Shown here piece by piece: positions 29,607 to 38,385 of a stretch of DNA of 64,000 nt (position 1 is the stretch's first letter; every line of letters begins with the position of its first letter). A program made the translations under genes and the position numbers. Location: contig NZ_CP056047.1 in the NCBI RefSeq assembly GCF_021559775.1, positions 3,307,501 through 3,371,500 of the forward strand, read 5' to 3'. The DNA is from Gillisella vitis (GTDB taxonomy: Bacteria; Pseudomonadota; Alphaproteobacteria; Rhizobiales; Rhizobiaceae). The notes below the pieces were generated by a model that worked only from the letters and a program-made list of their open reading frames with translations, was not told the DNA's origin and did no database searches.

Positions 29607-30272
29607 ATGCTGAAGAAATTCGTCCTTCTTGCCCTGACTGCCACCTATCTGAGTGCCTGCACCACCACCGATCCCTATACGGGCGAACAGAAAATGTCGA
29701 ACACCGCCGGTGGTGCGATGATTGGCGCGGGCCTCGGCGCGCTCGGCGGCCTGGCGGTTGGCGGCGGCGGCCATGGCAAGCGCAATGCCGCCCTGATCGG
29801 CGCTGGCATCGGTGCGCTGGCAGGCGGTGCCATCGGCAGTTACATGGACAATCAGGAAGCCGAACTGCGCGCCCAGCTTCAAGGCACCGGCGTGTCCGTC
29901 ACCCGTCAGGGCGACCGGATCATCCTCAATATGCCGTCCAACATCACCTTCCCGACCGATCAGGACCAGGTGTTGCCGCCATTCTACCCGACGCTGAACT
30001 CGGTCGCCATCGTGCTGAAGAAGTTCAACCGCACCCTGGTCGACGTCAACGGCCATACCGACTCGACCGGCGGCTTGCAGCACAATCAGGATCTATCGCA
30101 GCGCCGCGCCGATTCGGTGCTGAACTATCTCGGCTCGCAGGGCGTCGATCCGCGCCGCATGTCGGCCATGGGCTTTGGCCCCAGCCAGCCGATTGCCACC
30201 AATGCCACGCCACAAGGCCGCGCTCAGAACCGTCGCGTCGAAGTGGCGATTTCGCCGCTCAAGGACAATTGA
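29607..30272 (+). CDS. OmpA-family lipoprotein with glycine-zipper (YiaD-like)
   Basis: 221 residues. The signal peptide MLKKFVLLALTATYLSAC ends in a lipobox with Cys18. Two glycine-zipper repeats (GGAMIGAGLGALGGLAVGG and AALIGAGIGALAGGAIG) precede an OmpA C-terminal peptidoglycan-binding domain (VDVNGHTDSTGG, QNRRVEVAI). It should be an outer-membrane lipoprotein that contacts peptidoglycan. ATG 29607 is chosen for the lipoprotein signal; ATG 29583 has the closer ribosome-binding site but would place 8 residues before the signal. Confidence 0.88.
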   Translation: MLKKFVLLALTATYLSACTTTDPYTGEQKMSNTAGGAMIGAGLGALGGLAVGGGGHGKRNAALIGAGIGALAGGAIGSYMDNQEAELRAQLQGTGVSVTRQGDRIILNMPSNITFPTDQDQVLPPFYPTLNSVAIVLKKFNRTLVDVNGHTDSTGGLQHNQDLSQRRADSVLNYLGSQGVDPRRMSAMGFGPSQPIATNATPQGRAQNRRVEVAISPLKDN

Positions 30273-30306
30273 TCGCAGCCAAGGCCGCAGTCCATTCAAA
30301 AACAAA

Positions 30307-30332
30307 GAAAGCCGCCGAAAGGCGGCTTTCTT
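30307..30332. terminator. Bidirectional terminator
   Basis: A perfect 10-bp stem GAAAGCCGCC/GGCGGCTTTC with a GAAA loop, flanked by A-rich and T-rich ends, lies between the convergent OmpA-lipoprotein and LysE genes. Confidence 0.85.
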
Positions 30333-30348
30333 GTTATAAGCTGGCCTA

Positions 30349-30987
30349 TCACAAGCTGGTTGTCAGCATTTTCACGCCCGCCGCCCCGAACAGAAGCGCC
30401 AGAACGCCATCCACATAGCGCCTGCTGGCCCTGTAGACATGCACGGCCTGGGCGGTCGAAAACACCAGAGCATAGCCGCAGAAGACTGAAAACCCGGTCA
30501 CCAGACATCCACCGACCACGAGCACCACGGACCCCAGTGAGGCATCCACTGGCACGCCTAGCGAAATAATCGCCAGCCAGCCGAAAATCGCTTTCGGATT
30601 GGTCAAGTGAATGAGATAGCCGCGCAAAAAGATTGACCCATAACGGCCCCGCTTGACCGCCCCGACCTGCTCCCCGGCAGGCTGTTGTTTTCGCAAAGCA
30701 GACAATCCCGCCTTGATGGCGAGGTAGAAAAGATAAAGCCCGCCTGCGATTTTCAGCAGGATGAGGGCCTGGCCGTAATGATGCAGCAACGCGGCAAGGC
30801 CAAAGGATGCAGCCATGGCCCAGGTAAAAGAACCTGCAAATATGCCAAGCGCAATCACCAGACCAGCCTTGCGCCCTTGCGATATGGCCGTCGAGATAAT
30901 CGCCATATTGGCCGGGCCGGGGCTGATCACCGCCACCAGATAGACGAGATAGGCGGAGAAAAACGGCGCAAAATGATCGGCAATCAT
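30349..30987 (-). CDS. LysE/RhtB family amino-acid exporter
   Basis: 212-residue inner-membrane protein with about six hydrophobic segments. The N-terminal VAVISPGPANMAIISTAISQG is the LysE-family signature, followed by a central hydrophilic loop (RKQQPAGEQ) and YLIHLTNPKAIFGW. Substrates in this family are amino acids or derivatives; the exact one is not readable. It is convergent with the OmpA-lipoprotein gene and ends just past their shared terminator. Confidence 0.88.
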   Translation of the reverse strand: MIADHFAPFFSAYLVYLVAVISPGPANMAIISTAISQGRKAGLVIALGIFAGSFTWAMAASFGLAALLHHYGQALILLKIAGGLYLFYLAIKAGLSALRKQQPAGEQVGAVKRGRYGSIFLRGYLIHLTNPKAIFGWLAIISLGVPVDASLGSVVLVVGGCLVTGFSVFCGYALVFSTAQAVHVYRASRRYVDGVLALLFGAAGVKMLTTSL

Positions 30988-31072
30988 GTCAGGCGCTTTC
31001 AGGAGAGAATAACGGTCAGTGACTGGTCATACCCAGGCTCTGACATGCTCACGCATCCTCGCCTTGAAGGCA

Positions 31073-31115
31073 TTGCAAATATCTCAAATGCTTGCACCGC
31101 TTGAGATATTTGCAA
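31073..31115 (+). repeat. Palindromic intergenic repeat, copy A
   Basis: Perfect 15-bp inverted repeat (arms 31073-31087 and 31101-31115; TTGCAAATATCTCAA) with a 13-base loop ATGCTTGCACCGC, followed by ATGGAATA. Copies B (41987-42029) and C (42767-42809), both in opposite orientation, share arms, loop pattern and flank. It lies between lysE and ispA. Confidence 0.8.
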
Positions 31116-31201
31116 ATGGAATACGAACGGTCATTTTCAATGGTCGTCCGTATAAAACATCAAACCAGAGTCCGCACCTAAAAACCTGTCACAGTGGCAA
31201 T

Positions 31202-32098
31202 TCAATTCTTGCGATTGGCGACAAAACGGGCGGCAGCCATCAACACTGCGGCGCGTTCGCCATAGGGAGACAGCAACGCGACCGCCTGATCGACCAGCCG
31301 ATCCAGCTCGGCCTCCGCCCAGGTCTGGCCCTTGAGGGCGACGAGTGTCCCCTTGCCGCGCCCGGCATCCTTGCCTGTCGCCTTGCCCATGGTCGCAGCA
31401 TCAGCCGTCAAATCGAGGAGATCGTCGGCAAGCTGGAAGGCCCGGCCGATCAACTCGCCGAACTGGCGCAACCGCTGCCGGTCCTCGTCCGATGCCCCGG
31501 CAATCACTGGTCCAGCCTCGCAGGCAAAGCGCAACAGCGCGCCGGTTTTCATCGCCTGCAATGTGACGATGCCGGTCTCATCTGGAGCGTGTTTCTCGGC
31601 AGCCAGATCCAGCGCCTGCCCGCCCGCCATGCCGCCAAGCCCGGCAGCCCGCGCCAACGCCAGAACCAGCGCGGTCTTGGCAGCGTCCGGCAGTGTGGTT
31701 TGTGGTGCGGCAATGATCTCAAAGGCAAAAGTCAGCAGGCTGTCACCGGCCAGAATGGCCGTCGCCTCGTCAAAGGCGATATGCACAGTTGGCTGGCCAC
31801 GACGCATATCGTCGTCATCCATGGCGGGCAGATCATCATGCACGAGAGAGTAGCAATGCAGGCATTCCAGCGCCGCCCCGACCCGCAGGGCGGCATCGTC
31901 CTGGCCGCGAAACAGCCGGGCGCTTTCCACCACCAGAAATGGCCGTAGCCGCTTGCCGCCGTTCAGCACGGCATGGCGCATTGCCGCCAGCAATTGACCG
32001 GGCCTGGCGATTTCATCCGATAGAGGCTCAGGCTGCAAAAGCTCGGTCAGCAGCGCCTGGACGCGCGCGGCTGTATCGCGGAGATGATCGTCAAACAT
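31202..32098 (-). CDS. ispA: Polyprenyl (farnesyl/geranylgeranyl) diphosphate synthase
   Basis: 298 residues. The first aspartate-rich motif is VHDDLPAMDDDDMRRG and the second LADDLLDLTAD; GGKRLRPFLV near the start binds isopentenyl diphosphate. ATG 32098 has GAGG six bases upstream; the frame stays open about 100 codons further but that part is not protein-like for this family. It should make farnesyl (or geranylgeranyl) diphosphate from IspG-pathway units; chain length cannot be read with certainty. Confidence 0.92.
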   Translation of the reverse strand: MFDDHLRDTAARVQALLTELLQPEPLSDEIARPGQLLAAMRHAVLNGGKRLRPFLVVESARLFRGQDDAALRVGAALECLHCYSLVHDDLPAMDDDDMRRGQPTVHIAFDEATAILAGDSLLTFAFEIIAAPQTTLPDAAKTALVLALARAAGLGGMAGGQALDLAAEKHAPDETGIVTLQAMKTGALLRFACEAGPVIAGASDEDRQRLRQFGELIGRAFQLADDLLDLTADAATMGKATGKDAGRGKGTLVALKGQTWAEAELDRLVDQAVALLSPYGERAAVLMAAARFVANRKN

Positions 32099-32282
32099 CG
32101 CATGCCTCAGGTTTGCCGGCTGCTCTTTGCCATGCGCCTTCAGAAGGCGCAAGATACAATGACTATTGGGGACTATCTGTGGGGTATCGGCCCGCCAAAG
32201 TACCTTGGTCTGGCGCTTAGCCTTATTCACGGCTAAGAAAACAAATGCGCAAATCAAGCAGGCGTCGGGGCAGGTGACAGGA

Positions 32283-33053
32283 TTGACGACGGACAACGCA
32301 CCTGATGCTATCGACCCTCTGGACGCGACTGTGCCCGGACAAGACGAGCACCTCGACCAGGAGGGCGAAAAAGGAGACCGGCGGCTGGTGCTGCATCGAA
32401 TAGCCAAGGCACTGCTTGCTGTTGCCCTTTTGCCTTTCGCACTGATGGCGCTCTATCTGCTGCCCTTCATTCACCCGCCGTCCACATTGATGCTGGCCGA
32501 TCTCGTCCTGTTTCGTGGCTATGACCGGCAATGGGTGCCGCTGGAGCGCATATCGCCCAATCTGATCCGCGCCGTGATGATGTCGGAGGACGGGCAATTC
32601 TGTAGCCATAGCGGCGTTGACTGGGTGCAGATGCGCTCGGTGATCGACGATGCCTTAGACGGCGAGGAAACCCGTGGCGCCAGCACCATCACCATGCAGA
32701 CAGTGAAAAACCTGTTTTTGTGGAACAGCCGGTCCTTCATCCGCAAGGGCATGGAAATCCCCCTGGCTCTCACCGCCGACAAGGTCTGGTCGAAACGCCG
32801 GACGATGGAAATTTACCTCAATATCGCTGAATGGGGACCAGGCATTTACGGTGCAGAGGCCGCAGCACTCCACCATTTCAAAATCCCGGCCGCCCGGCTT
32901 TCAGCCCGCCAGGCTGCCCTGCTCGCCGTTTCGCTGCCAAATCCTATCGACCGCAATGCTGGCAAGCCTGGCCCCGGTCTACGGCGGCTCGCCGCCATGG
33001 TGGAGCGCCGCGCCCGGGGCGCCGATCCATATATCAGCTGCATTGATAAGTGA
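32283..33053 (+). CDS. mtgA: Monofunctional peptidoglycan transglycosylase MtgA
   Basis: About 256 residues from TTG 32283; the start is uncertain (GTG 32331 also possible, and no early ATG exists). An N-terminal membrane helix ([19 protein letters not shown]) precedes a GT51 domain with catalytic Glu in [31 protein letters not shown] and [18 protein letters not shown]. It polymerises lipid II glycan strands at the inner membrane. It is divergent from ispA; a start at 32166 would crowd the shared promoter region. Confidence 0.9.
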   Translation: MTTDNAPDAIDPLDATVPGQDEHLDQEGEKGDRRLVLHRIAKALLAVALLPFALMALYLLPFIHPPSTLMLADLVLFRGYDRQWVPLERISPNLIRAVMMSEDGQFCSHSGVDWVQMRSVIDDALDGEETRGASTITMQTVKNLFLWNSRSFIRKGMEIPLALTADKVWSKRRTMEIYLNIAEWGPGIYGAEAAALHHFKIPAARLSARQAALLAVSLPNPIDRNAGKPGPGLRRLAAMVERRARGADPYISCIDK

Positions 33054-33125
33054 TGTCAAAACTTGGCATTGGCTTTGAGCCGTATGCGCCTGTTAGGATT
33101 GCGGACATTTCAGGAGACAAAACCA

Positions 33126-33785
33126 ATGACGGACCTAACACTCTATATTGCCAATAAGAATTATTCCTCCTGGTCGTTCCGGCCCTGGATCGCTCTGACC
33201 GCAGCCGGGATCGACTTCAAAGAGGTGCTGATCCGCTTCGACTTTCCGGCTGGCAATCCCGGCATCAAAGCCATATCTCCGACCGGCCAGGTGCCAGTCC
33301 TCGTGCATGGGGATGTGAAGGTCTGGGAATCGCTGGCCATTATTGAATATGCCGCCGAGCTTTTCCCCAATGGCGGTATCTGGCCATCGGCGCAGTCGGA
33401 CCGGGCTGTTGCTCGAGCAATTTCGCTCGAAATGCTGGCTGGCTTCCGGGCCTTGCGCAATGCCTGCCCGATGAATTTCCGTCGCCCGCCACAGGCGCTT
33501 GCCTTCAGCCCTGAGACAAAGGCAGCGGTGATGGCGGATGTCTCCCGCATCGAAACCATCTGGCACGAGCAATTGGCTCGCTCCGGCGGTCCTTTCCTGT
33601 TTGGCGCCTTCAGCGCAGCGGATGCCATGTATGCACCTGTGGTCAACCGTTTTTCAGCCTATCAACTGACCGTCGATCCGGTTAGTCTTGCCTATATGGA
33701 TCGCATGCAGGCCCATTCCGCCTGGATCAAATGGCGCGATGCTGCCCTGGCTGAACCCTGGATCGTGCCGGAGGACGAAGCCTGA
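33126..33785 (+). CDS. Glutathione S-transferase family protein
   Basis: 219 residues beginning MTDLTLYIANKNYSSWSFRP, with the N-terminal thioredoxin fold (SPTGQVPVLVHGDVKVWESLAIIEY) and the all-helical C-terminal half (FGAFSAADAMYAPVVNRF). The NYSSWS segment is typical of a bacterial GST subfamily where Ser is the likely glutathione-activating residue. ATG 33126 is supported by AGGAGA eight bases upstream. Substrate unknown. Confidence 0.88.
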   Translation: MTDLTLYIANKNYSSWSFRPWIALTAAGIDFKEVLIRFDFPAGNPGIKAISPTGQVPVLVHGDVKVWESLAIIEYAAELFPNGGIWPSAQSDRAVARAISLEMLAGFRALRNACPMNFRRPPQALAFSPETKAAVMADVSRIETIWHEQLARSGGPFLFGAFSAADAMYAPVVNRFSAYQLTVDPVSLAYMDRMQAHSAWIKWRDAALAEPWIVPEDEA

Positions 33786-33983
33786 ACCGATTGCTCGATG
33801 CCTGCAAAGGCCGGGCAGAGGCGACGTTTTGCGACCGCACGATGTCAAAAAAATCCCACCGGGGACTGGTCAAACCCCTGGGCGGCATGTATAAGGCCGC
33901 CAAATTCGAAGATCGGATGAGTGATTGTTCGGCTCCAAAAGGGCCGGTTCATCGGTTTTCGACCGTCACGTGGAGTAATTAAA

Positions 33984-34169
33984 ATGGCTGTACCAAAAAG
34001 AAAAACAAGCCCGTCCAAGCGCGGTATGCGCCGTTCTGCCGACGGTCTGAAGGCTCCGACCTATGTCGAAGACAAGAATTCCGGCGAACTGCGCCGTCCG
34101 CATCACATCGATCTGAAGACCGGCATGTATCGCGGCCGTCAGGTTCTGACACCGAAGGAAAGCGCATAA
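33984..34169 (+). CDS. rpmF: 50S ribosomal protein L32
   Basis: 61 residues starting [20 protein letters not shown], the universal L32 start, rich in Lys/Arg. GGAG lies upstream of ATG 33984. As in many alphaproteobacteria it lacks the zinc-binding cysteines. A strong terminator follows at 34191-34216. Confidence 0.96.
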   Translation: MAVPKRKTSPSKRGMRRSADGLKAPTYVEDKNSGELRRPHHIDLKTGMYRGRQVLTPKESA

Positions 34170-34190
34170 GCGTTTTCTATATGACTATAT

Positions 34191-34216
34191 AAAAAGGCCG
34201 GTTTTCCGGCCTTTTT
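34191..34216. terminator. Bidirectional terminator after rpmF / phaR
   Basis: An 11-bp stem AAAAAGGCCGG/CCGGCCTTTTT with a TTTT loop lies between the convergent rpmF and phaR genes. Confidence 0.9.
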
Positions 34217-34324
34217 CTTTGCCATTTTTTGATTAAACCGCCTGCTTGTAGCGTCCTCTACAGATATTACAAACCGCGCGGTGCAGGAAAACACCCCTGC
34301 ACAACGCCGTTGCGGCACCAGTTG

Positions 34325-34900
34325 TCAGAGTTTATCGAGCTTGGTTTGCAGATTGCGCAACTGCTCCTTCAGATCGTCGATATCCTTGGTTTCCGGCCGC
34401 TTCGTCTCGCGTGCTGGCGTCGGCGTCATGAAGGGCGAAAACATCTGCATGGCCTGATGGAACATCTCGGTATTGCGCTTGACCTGCTCCTCCATCAGCT
34501 GGATCGGTGCCTGTAAATTCTTAGCAAGCGGTGTCTCACCAAAAGCGCGGGTCATCTGGTCGCGCATCTGGGATTGCTGCTCGGTAAAGGCTTTCATCGA
34601 ATGTTCGAGAAAGCTCGGCACCACCATCTGCATCTGATCGCCATAATAGCTGATCAACTGGCGCAGGAAAGAAATCGGCAGCAACGTATTGGTGGTCTTG
34701 GCTTCCTGCTCGAAAATAATCTGGGTCAGGACGGAATGGGTAATATCCTCGCCGGATTTTGCATCCTGCACGGTGAACTCCTCGCCCTTTTTTACCATCT
34801 TGGCCAGATCTTCCAGCGTTACATAGGTACTGGTCCCCGTGTTGTAGAGGCGGCGATTGGCATATTTCTTAATGATGATTTCGCCATCGGTCTTGGCCAT
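34325..34900 (-). CDS. phaR: Polyhydroxyalkanoate synthesis regulator PhaR
   Basis: 191 residues. The N-terminal PhaR DNA-binding region reads IIIKKYANRRLYNTGTSTYVTLEDLA, followed by the PHB-accumulation regulatory segment (SVLTQIIFEQE) and a helical, Gln/Met-rich C-terminus. PhaR represses phasin and related genes and binds PHB granules. It is divergent from phbA with a 239-bp intergenic region, matching the usual rhizobial arrangement. Confidence 0.95.
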   Translation of the reverse strand: MAKTDGEIIIKKYANRRLYNTGTSTYVTLEDLAKMVKKGEEFTVQDAKSGEDITHSVLTQIIFEQEAKTTNTLLPISFLRQLISYYGDQMQMVVPSFLEHSMKAFTEQQSQMRDQMTRAFGETPLAKNLQAPIQLMEEQVKRNTEMFHQAMQMFSPFMTPTPARETKRPETKDIDDLKEQLRNLQTKLDKL

Positions 34901-35139
34901 TGTGTCTCCTAACCCGGCTTATGTCGTTATTATTGCTCTTCCCTGAGAGGGAAGTGTAATCGCAAATCGACGGGCGTGACAATCTCTTTGTGCGTCGCGG
35001 GATTGCGCTATCGAAAGCAGCGATAGCCATCCGCTGAAATGCAACCAAAGACTGAAATTTCCCAATGCTTTGAGTTTGACTTCTCAGGGAAGCTTTGACA
35101 GTCTCAGCCGCAGCAAAGAACACTATCGAGGAGATACCC

Positions 35140-36321
35140 ATGTCTACGCCTTCCATCGTCATTGCCAGCGCGGCTCGAACGGCAGTTGGCTCTTTCAACG
35201 GGGCATTTGCCAACGTTGCCGCGCATGATCTGGGTGCGACCGCGATCAAGGCCGTGCTGGAACGCGCAGGCATCGAGGCAGCCGAAGTCGACGAAGTGAT
35301 CCTCGGCCAGATCCTGACCGCCGGCCAGGGCCAGAACCCCGCCCGCCAGGCCGCCATGAAGGCCGGCATTCCGCAGGAAAAAACTGCCTGGGGCCTAAAC
35401 CAGCTCTGCGGCTCCGGCTTGCGCGCCGTGGCACTCGGCATGCAGCAGATCGCCACCGGCGACGCCTCCATCATCATTGCTGGCGGCCAGGAATCCATGT
35501 CGCTTGCTCCCCACTGCGCCCATTTGCGTGCTGGCACCAAGATGGGCGACATGAAAATGATCGACACCATGATCAAGGACGGCCTGACCGATGCCTTCTA
35601 CGGCTATCACATGGGTGTCACCGCCGAAAATGTTGCCCGCCAGTGGCAGTTGACCCGCGACGAGCAGGACGCCTTTGCGGTTGCCTCGCAAAACAAGGCC
35701 GAAGCCGCCCAGGCAGCAGGCCGGTTCAAGGACGAAATCGTCCCGGTCACTGTGCCAGGCCGCAAGGGCGATGTGATCGTCGATGCGGATGAATATATCC
35801 GCGTAGGTGCAACCCTGGACAGCATGACCAAGCTGCGTCCCGCTTTCGACAAGGAAGGCACCGTCACCGCCGGGAATGCATCTGGCATCAATGACGGAGC
35901 CGCCGCCGCCCTGCTGATGACCGAAGCTGAAGCCGTCCGTCGCGGCATCCAGCCATTGGCGCGCATCGCCTCCTGGGCCACAGCTGGCGTCGATCCGAAG
36001 ATCATGGGCACAGGTCCGATCCCCGCATCCCGCAAGGCGCTTGAAAAGGCTGGCTGGAGCGTGAACGATCTCGATCTCGTCGAGGCCAACGAAGCCTTTG
36101 CCGCCCAGGCCTGCGCCGTCAACAAGGATCTTGGCTGGGATACGTCAATCGTCAATGTCAATGGCGGCGCCATTGCCATCGGCCACCCGGTCGGCGCATC
36201 CGGCGCCCGTATTCTCAACACCCTGCTGTTTGAAATGAAACGGCGCGGCGCAAAGAAGGGTCTGGCGACCCTGTGCATCGGTGGTGGCATGGGCGTTGCC
36301 ATGTGCATCGAAGGTCTCTGA
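35140..36321 (+). CDS. phbA: Acetyl-CoA acetyltransferase (beta-ketothiolase)
   Basis: 393 residues from ATG 35140 (GAGGAG six bases upstream). It condenses two acetyl-CoA to acetoacetyl-CoA, the first step to polyhydroxybutyrate. The acyl-accepting Cys90 is in [11 protein letters not shown], and the catalytic His and second Cys are in [11 protein letters not shown] and [10 protein letters not shown]. phbB follows after 346 bp that include a terminator-like hairpin, so phbB may have its own promoter. Confidence 0.96.
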   Translation: MSTPSIVIASAARTAVGSFNGAFANVAAHDLGATAIKAVLERAGIEAAEVDEVILGQILTAGQGQNPARQAAMKAGIPQEKTAWGLNQLCGSGLRAVALGMQQIATGDASIIIAGGQESMSLAPHCAHLRAGTKMGDMKMIDTMIKDGLTDAFYGYHMGVTAENVARQWQLTRDEQDAFAVASQNKAEAAQAAGRFKDEIVPVTVPGRKGDVIVDADEYIRVGATLDSMTKLRPAFDKEGTVTAGNASGINDGAAAALLMTEAEAVRRGIQPLARIASWATAGVDPKIMGTGPIPASRKALEKAGWSVNDLDLVEANEAFAAQACAVNKDLGWDTSIVNVNGGAIAIGHPVGASGARILNTLLFEMKRRGAKKGLATLCIGGGMGVAMCIEGL

Positions 36322-36337
36322 GACCTATCGAGCCAGA

Positions 36338-36363
36338 AGCCCGATGGGAAACCATCGGGCTTT
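36338..36363 (+). terminator. Terminator after phbA
   Basis: A 10-bp stem AGCCCGATGG/CCATCGGGCT with a GAAA loop and a short T-run. The remaining intergenic DNA to phbB (36364-36667) shows no gene; it probably carries the phbB promoter. Confidence 0.8.
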
Positions 36364-36667
36364 GATATCGTAAACGGCGAGGGTATCGCCTGATCGCCAC
36401 CCTTTTCTTTTACCGGATGGAATCAACGGAACTGGTTTCAGCAGCGGACCGCATCCGCACCGCCAAGACAATAAACGAGCCGGGAACCGATCCGGCCATA
36501 TTTTACCTGCATCATTCCAGTTCAATGTTTCCGGCGTCAAACCGTAGTGACTGGCGTTCTCTGTGTATTTCGCAGAAACACCCATTGAATTGGGGGATGT
36601 CACTCCTTGCCCCCTAGGGTAACGGAGAGACGTAACACAAGAAAACACTTATTGAGAGGAGACTGGA

Positions 36668-37393
36668 ATGAGCAGGGTAGCTTTGGTAACCGGCGGAACA
36701 CGTGGCATCGGCGCAGCAATTTCAACGGCATTGAAGGCAGCTGGATATACGGTAGCCGCCAATTATGCTGGCAATGACGAGGCCGCAAAGGCATTTGAAG
36801 CCGAAACCGGCATTCCAGTCTTTAAATGGGACGTCTCCTCCTACGAGGCTTGCAAGCAGGGCATTTCCGCAGTCGAGGCGGCCCTCGGGCCGGTTGAAAT
36901 CCTTGTCAACAACGCTGGCATTACCCGTGATGCCATGTTCCATAAAATGACGCCTGAACAGTGGAACGATGTGATCGGCACCAATCTGAGTGGTCTGTTC
37001 AATGTCACCCACCCGGTCTGGACGGGCATGCGCGACCGCAGCTTTGGCCGCGTCATCAACATTTCCTCCATCAACGGCCAGAAGGGCCAGATGGGCCAAG
37101 CCAATTATTCTGCCGCCAAGGCTGGCGATCTCGGCTTTACCAAGGCGCTTGCCCAGGAAGGTGCGGCGAAGAATATTACCGTCAACGCCATTTGCCCGGG
37201 CTATATCGGCACGGAAATGGTCCGGGCGATCCCGGAAAAAGTCTTGAACGAGCGGATCATTCCGCAAATTCCGGTCGGACGCCTCGGCGAACCGGAGGAA
37301 ATTGCCCGTATCGTGGTGTTTCTCGCTTCCGATGACGCCGGTTTCATCACCGGCTCAACGATTTCCGCCAATGGTGGCCAATTCTTCGTCTGA
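36668..37393 (+). CDS. phbB: Acetoacetyl-CoA reductase
   Basis: 241-residue NADPH-dependent SDR that reduces acetoacetyl-CoA to (R)-3-hydroxybutyryl-CoA, the PHB monomer. It shows the cofactor motif VTGGTRGIGAA, NNAGITRD, catalytic Ser in INISSINGQKGQMGQ and YSAAK, and ends in the family C-terminus ISANGGQFFV. AGAGGAG lies upstream of ATG 36668. PHB synthase itself is not in the window. Confidence 0.96.
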   Translation: MSRVALVTGGTRGIGAAISTALKAAGYTVAANYAGNDEAAKAFEAETGIPVFKWDVSSYEACKQGISAVEAALGPVEILVNNAGITRDAMFHKMTPEQWNDVIGTNLSGLFNVTHPVWTGMRDRSFGRVINISSINGQKGQMGQANYSAAKAGDLGFTKALAQEGAAKNITVNAICPGYIGTEMVRAIPEKVLNERIIPQIPVGRLGEPEEIARIVVFLASDDAGFITGSTISANGGQFFV

Positions 37394-37440
37394 CTGCATC
37401 GGCTTTGCTCCACCCGCTATTGCCTTATCCCAACAAACAA

Positions 37441-37470
37441 AAGCCGCCGGAGCGATCCGGCGGCTTTTCA
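37441..37470. terminator. Terminator after phbB
   Basis: A perfect 12-bp stem AAAGCCGCCGGA/TCCGGCGGCTTT with a GCGA loop and T-run. It also serves the convergent lipoprotein gene. Confidence 0.9.
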
Positions 37471-37488
37471 CATTCAAATCTATGCCGC

Positions 37489-37746
37489 TTAACGGCAACG
37501 GCGCTCGTATTGGCGACCGTAACGGTCACGGTAAACGCAGTAGCCACGACGCTCTGTTGATTGGCCAATCAAAGCGCCAATCACACCACCGCCGACGGCA
37601 CCCACCGCAGCACCACCAACCGAATTGGTAGCAACGCCACCGATGACCGCGCCGGATGCTGCACCAATCGAGGCACCGCGCTCCGTCGGCGTACAAGACG
37701 CAATCATCGGCAAGAGCATGGCGACTGCAATCACTGTCTTTTTCAT
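37489..37746 (-). CDS. Small glycine-zipper lipoprotein
   Basis: 85 residues. The signal MKKTVIAVAMLLPMIASC has a lipobox Cys18. A glycine-zipper segment (GASIGAASGAVIGG and GGAAVGAVGGGVIGALIG) is followed by a short Arg/Tyr-rich tail with two Cys. It resembles OsmB/17-kDa-antigen-type small outer-membrane lipoproteins. ATG 37746 has AGGAAG five bases upstream; the frame is open further 5' but the lipoprotein signal fixes this start. Confidence 0.85.
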   Translation of the reverse strand: MKKTVIAVAMLLPMIASCTPTERGASIGAASGAVIGGVATNSVGGAAVGAVGGGVIGALIGQSTERRGYCVYRDRYGRQYERRCR

Positions 37747-37780
37747 GAAAACTTCCTCTTCTTCCTGGCCTGGATAACCG

Positions 37781-37936
37781 TCAGATACGGCCCATAAGCA
37801 GCAGAATAATGATGATGACCACAACCAAACCCAAGCCGCCGGACGGACCGTAGCCCCAGTTGCGGCTATGACCCCAAGTCGGAAGCGCCCCAAGCAGCAA
37901 CAATATGAGGATGATGACGAGAATTGTGCCTAGCAT
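37781..37936 (-). CDS. DUF3309-type small membrane protein
   Basis: 51 residues read from ATG 37936: MLGTILVIILILLLLGALPT, then WGHSRNWGYGPSGG, then a second hydrophobic stretch (LGLVVVIIIILLLMG). Two short membrane segments around a Trp/Gly loop match the DUF3309 family, common in proteobacteria. AAGGGA lies six bases before the ATG. It is 34 bp upstream of the glycine-zipper lipoprotein on the same strand, so the two may be co-transcribed. Function unknown. Confidence 0.8.
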   Translation of the reverse strand: MLGTILVIILILLLLGALPTWGHSRNWGYGPSGGLGLVVVIIIILLLMGRI

Positions 37937-38385
37937 GGTGTTTCCCTTTACTTTTCAGCATGTCTTAATTCATGTGTCCCTATAATGATCCAGACACCGT
38001 ATTGTTCCGCCCGGCCTGCCCTTTCATCTCATCGCTTCGCATTACGGAGACCGGCAACGGTTCCGGTTGTAAGTGGCCTCCATCATCTTGCTCTCCTCAG
38101 GCCAATGACCCACAAGATGAAGCTTGGAACAAAACATGAAAGAGGAGGAGTCAGTGATTCGTCGCCGATTCGTTCTTTAGCTGTTCCGAATCAAAGCCCG
38201 GTGCGCAAAACAACCAAAATCCACCACAACCGGAGGTTATTTCCCTCCTATTCGCCTCTGGAACCGGAAAAGCAGCTCCAGGGCAATTCTTTTCTTGCCT
38301 TTGCTCCAAGGCATCGCCATGTGTGGTCGCGAAGGAAGATAGGCTGTTGCCATCCTCTTTTGACAGTGCAGTCCGGAGCGACGAT
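37937..38385. other. Divergent intergenic region
   Basis: About 450 bp between the DUF3309 gene and the helicase. No ORF with a ribosome-binding site and no strong hairpin was seen. Promoters for both directions are expected. Confidence 0.4.

Noticed and set aside
33791..33982. 63-codon ORF between the GST gene and rpmF
   Set aside because: No ribosome-binding site, no recognisable protein character, and it runs through the expected rpmF promoter.
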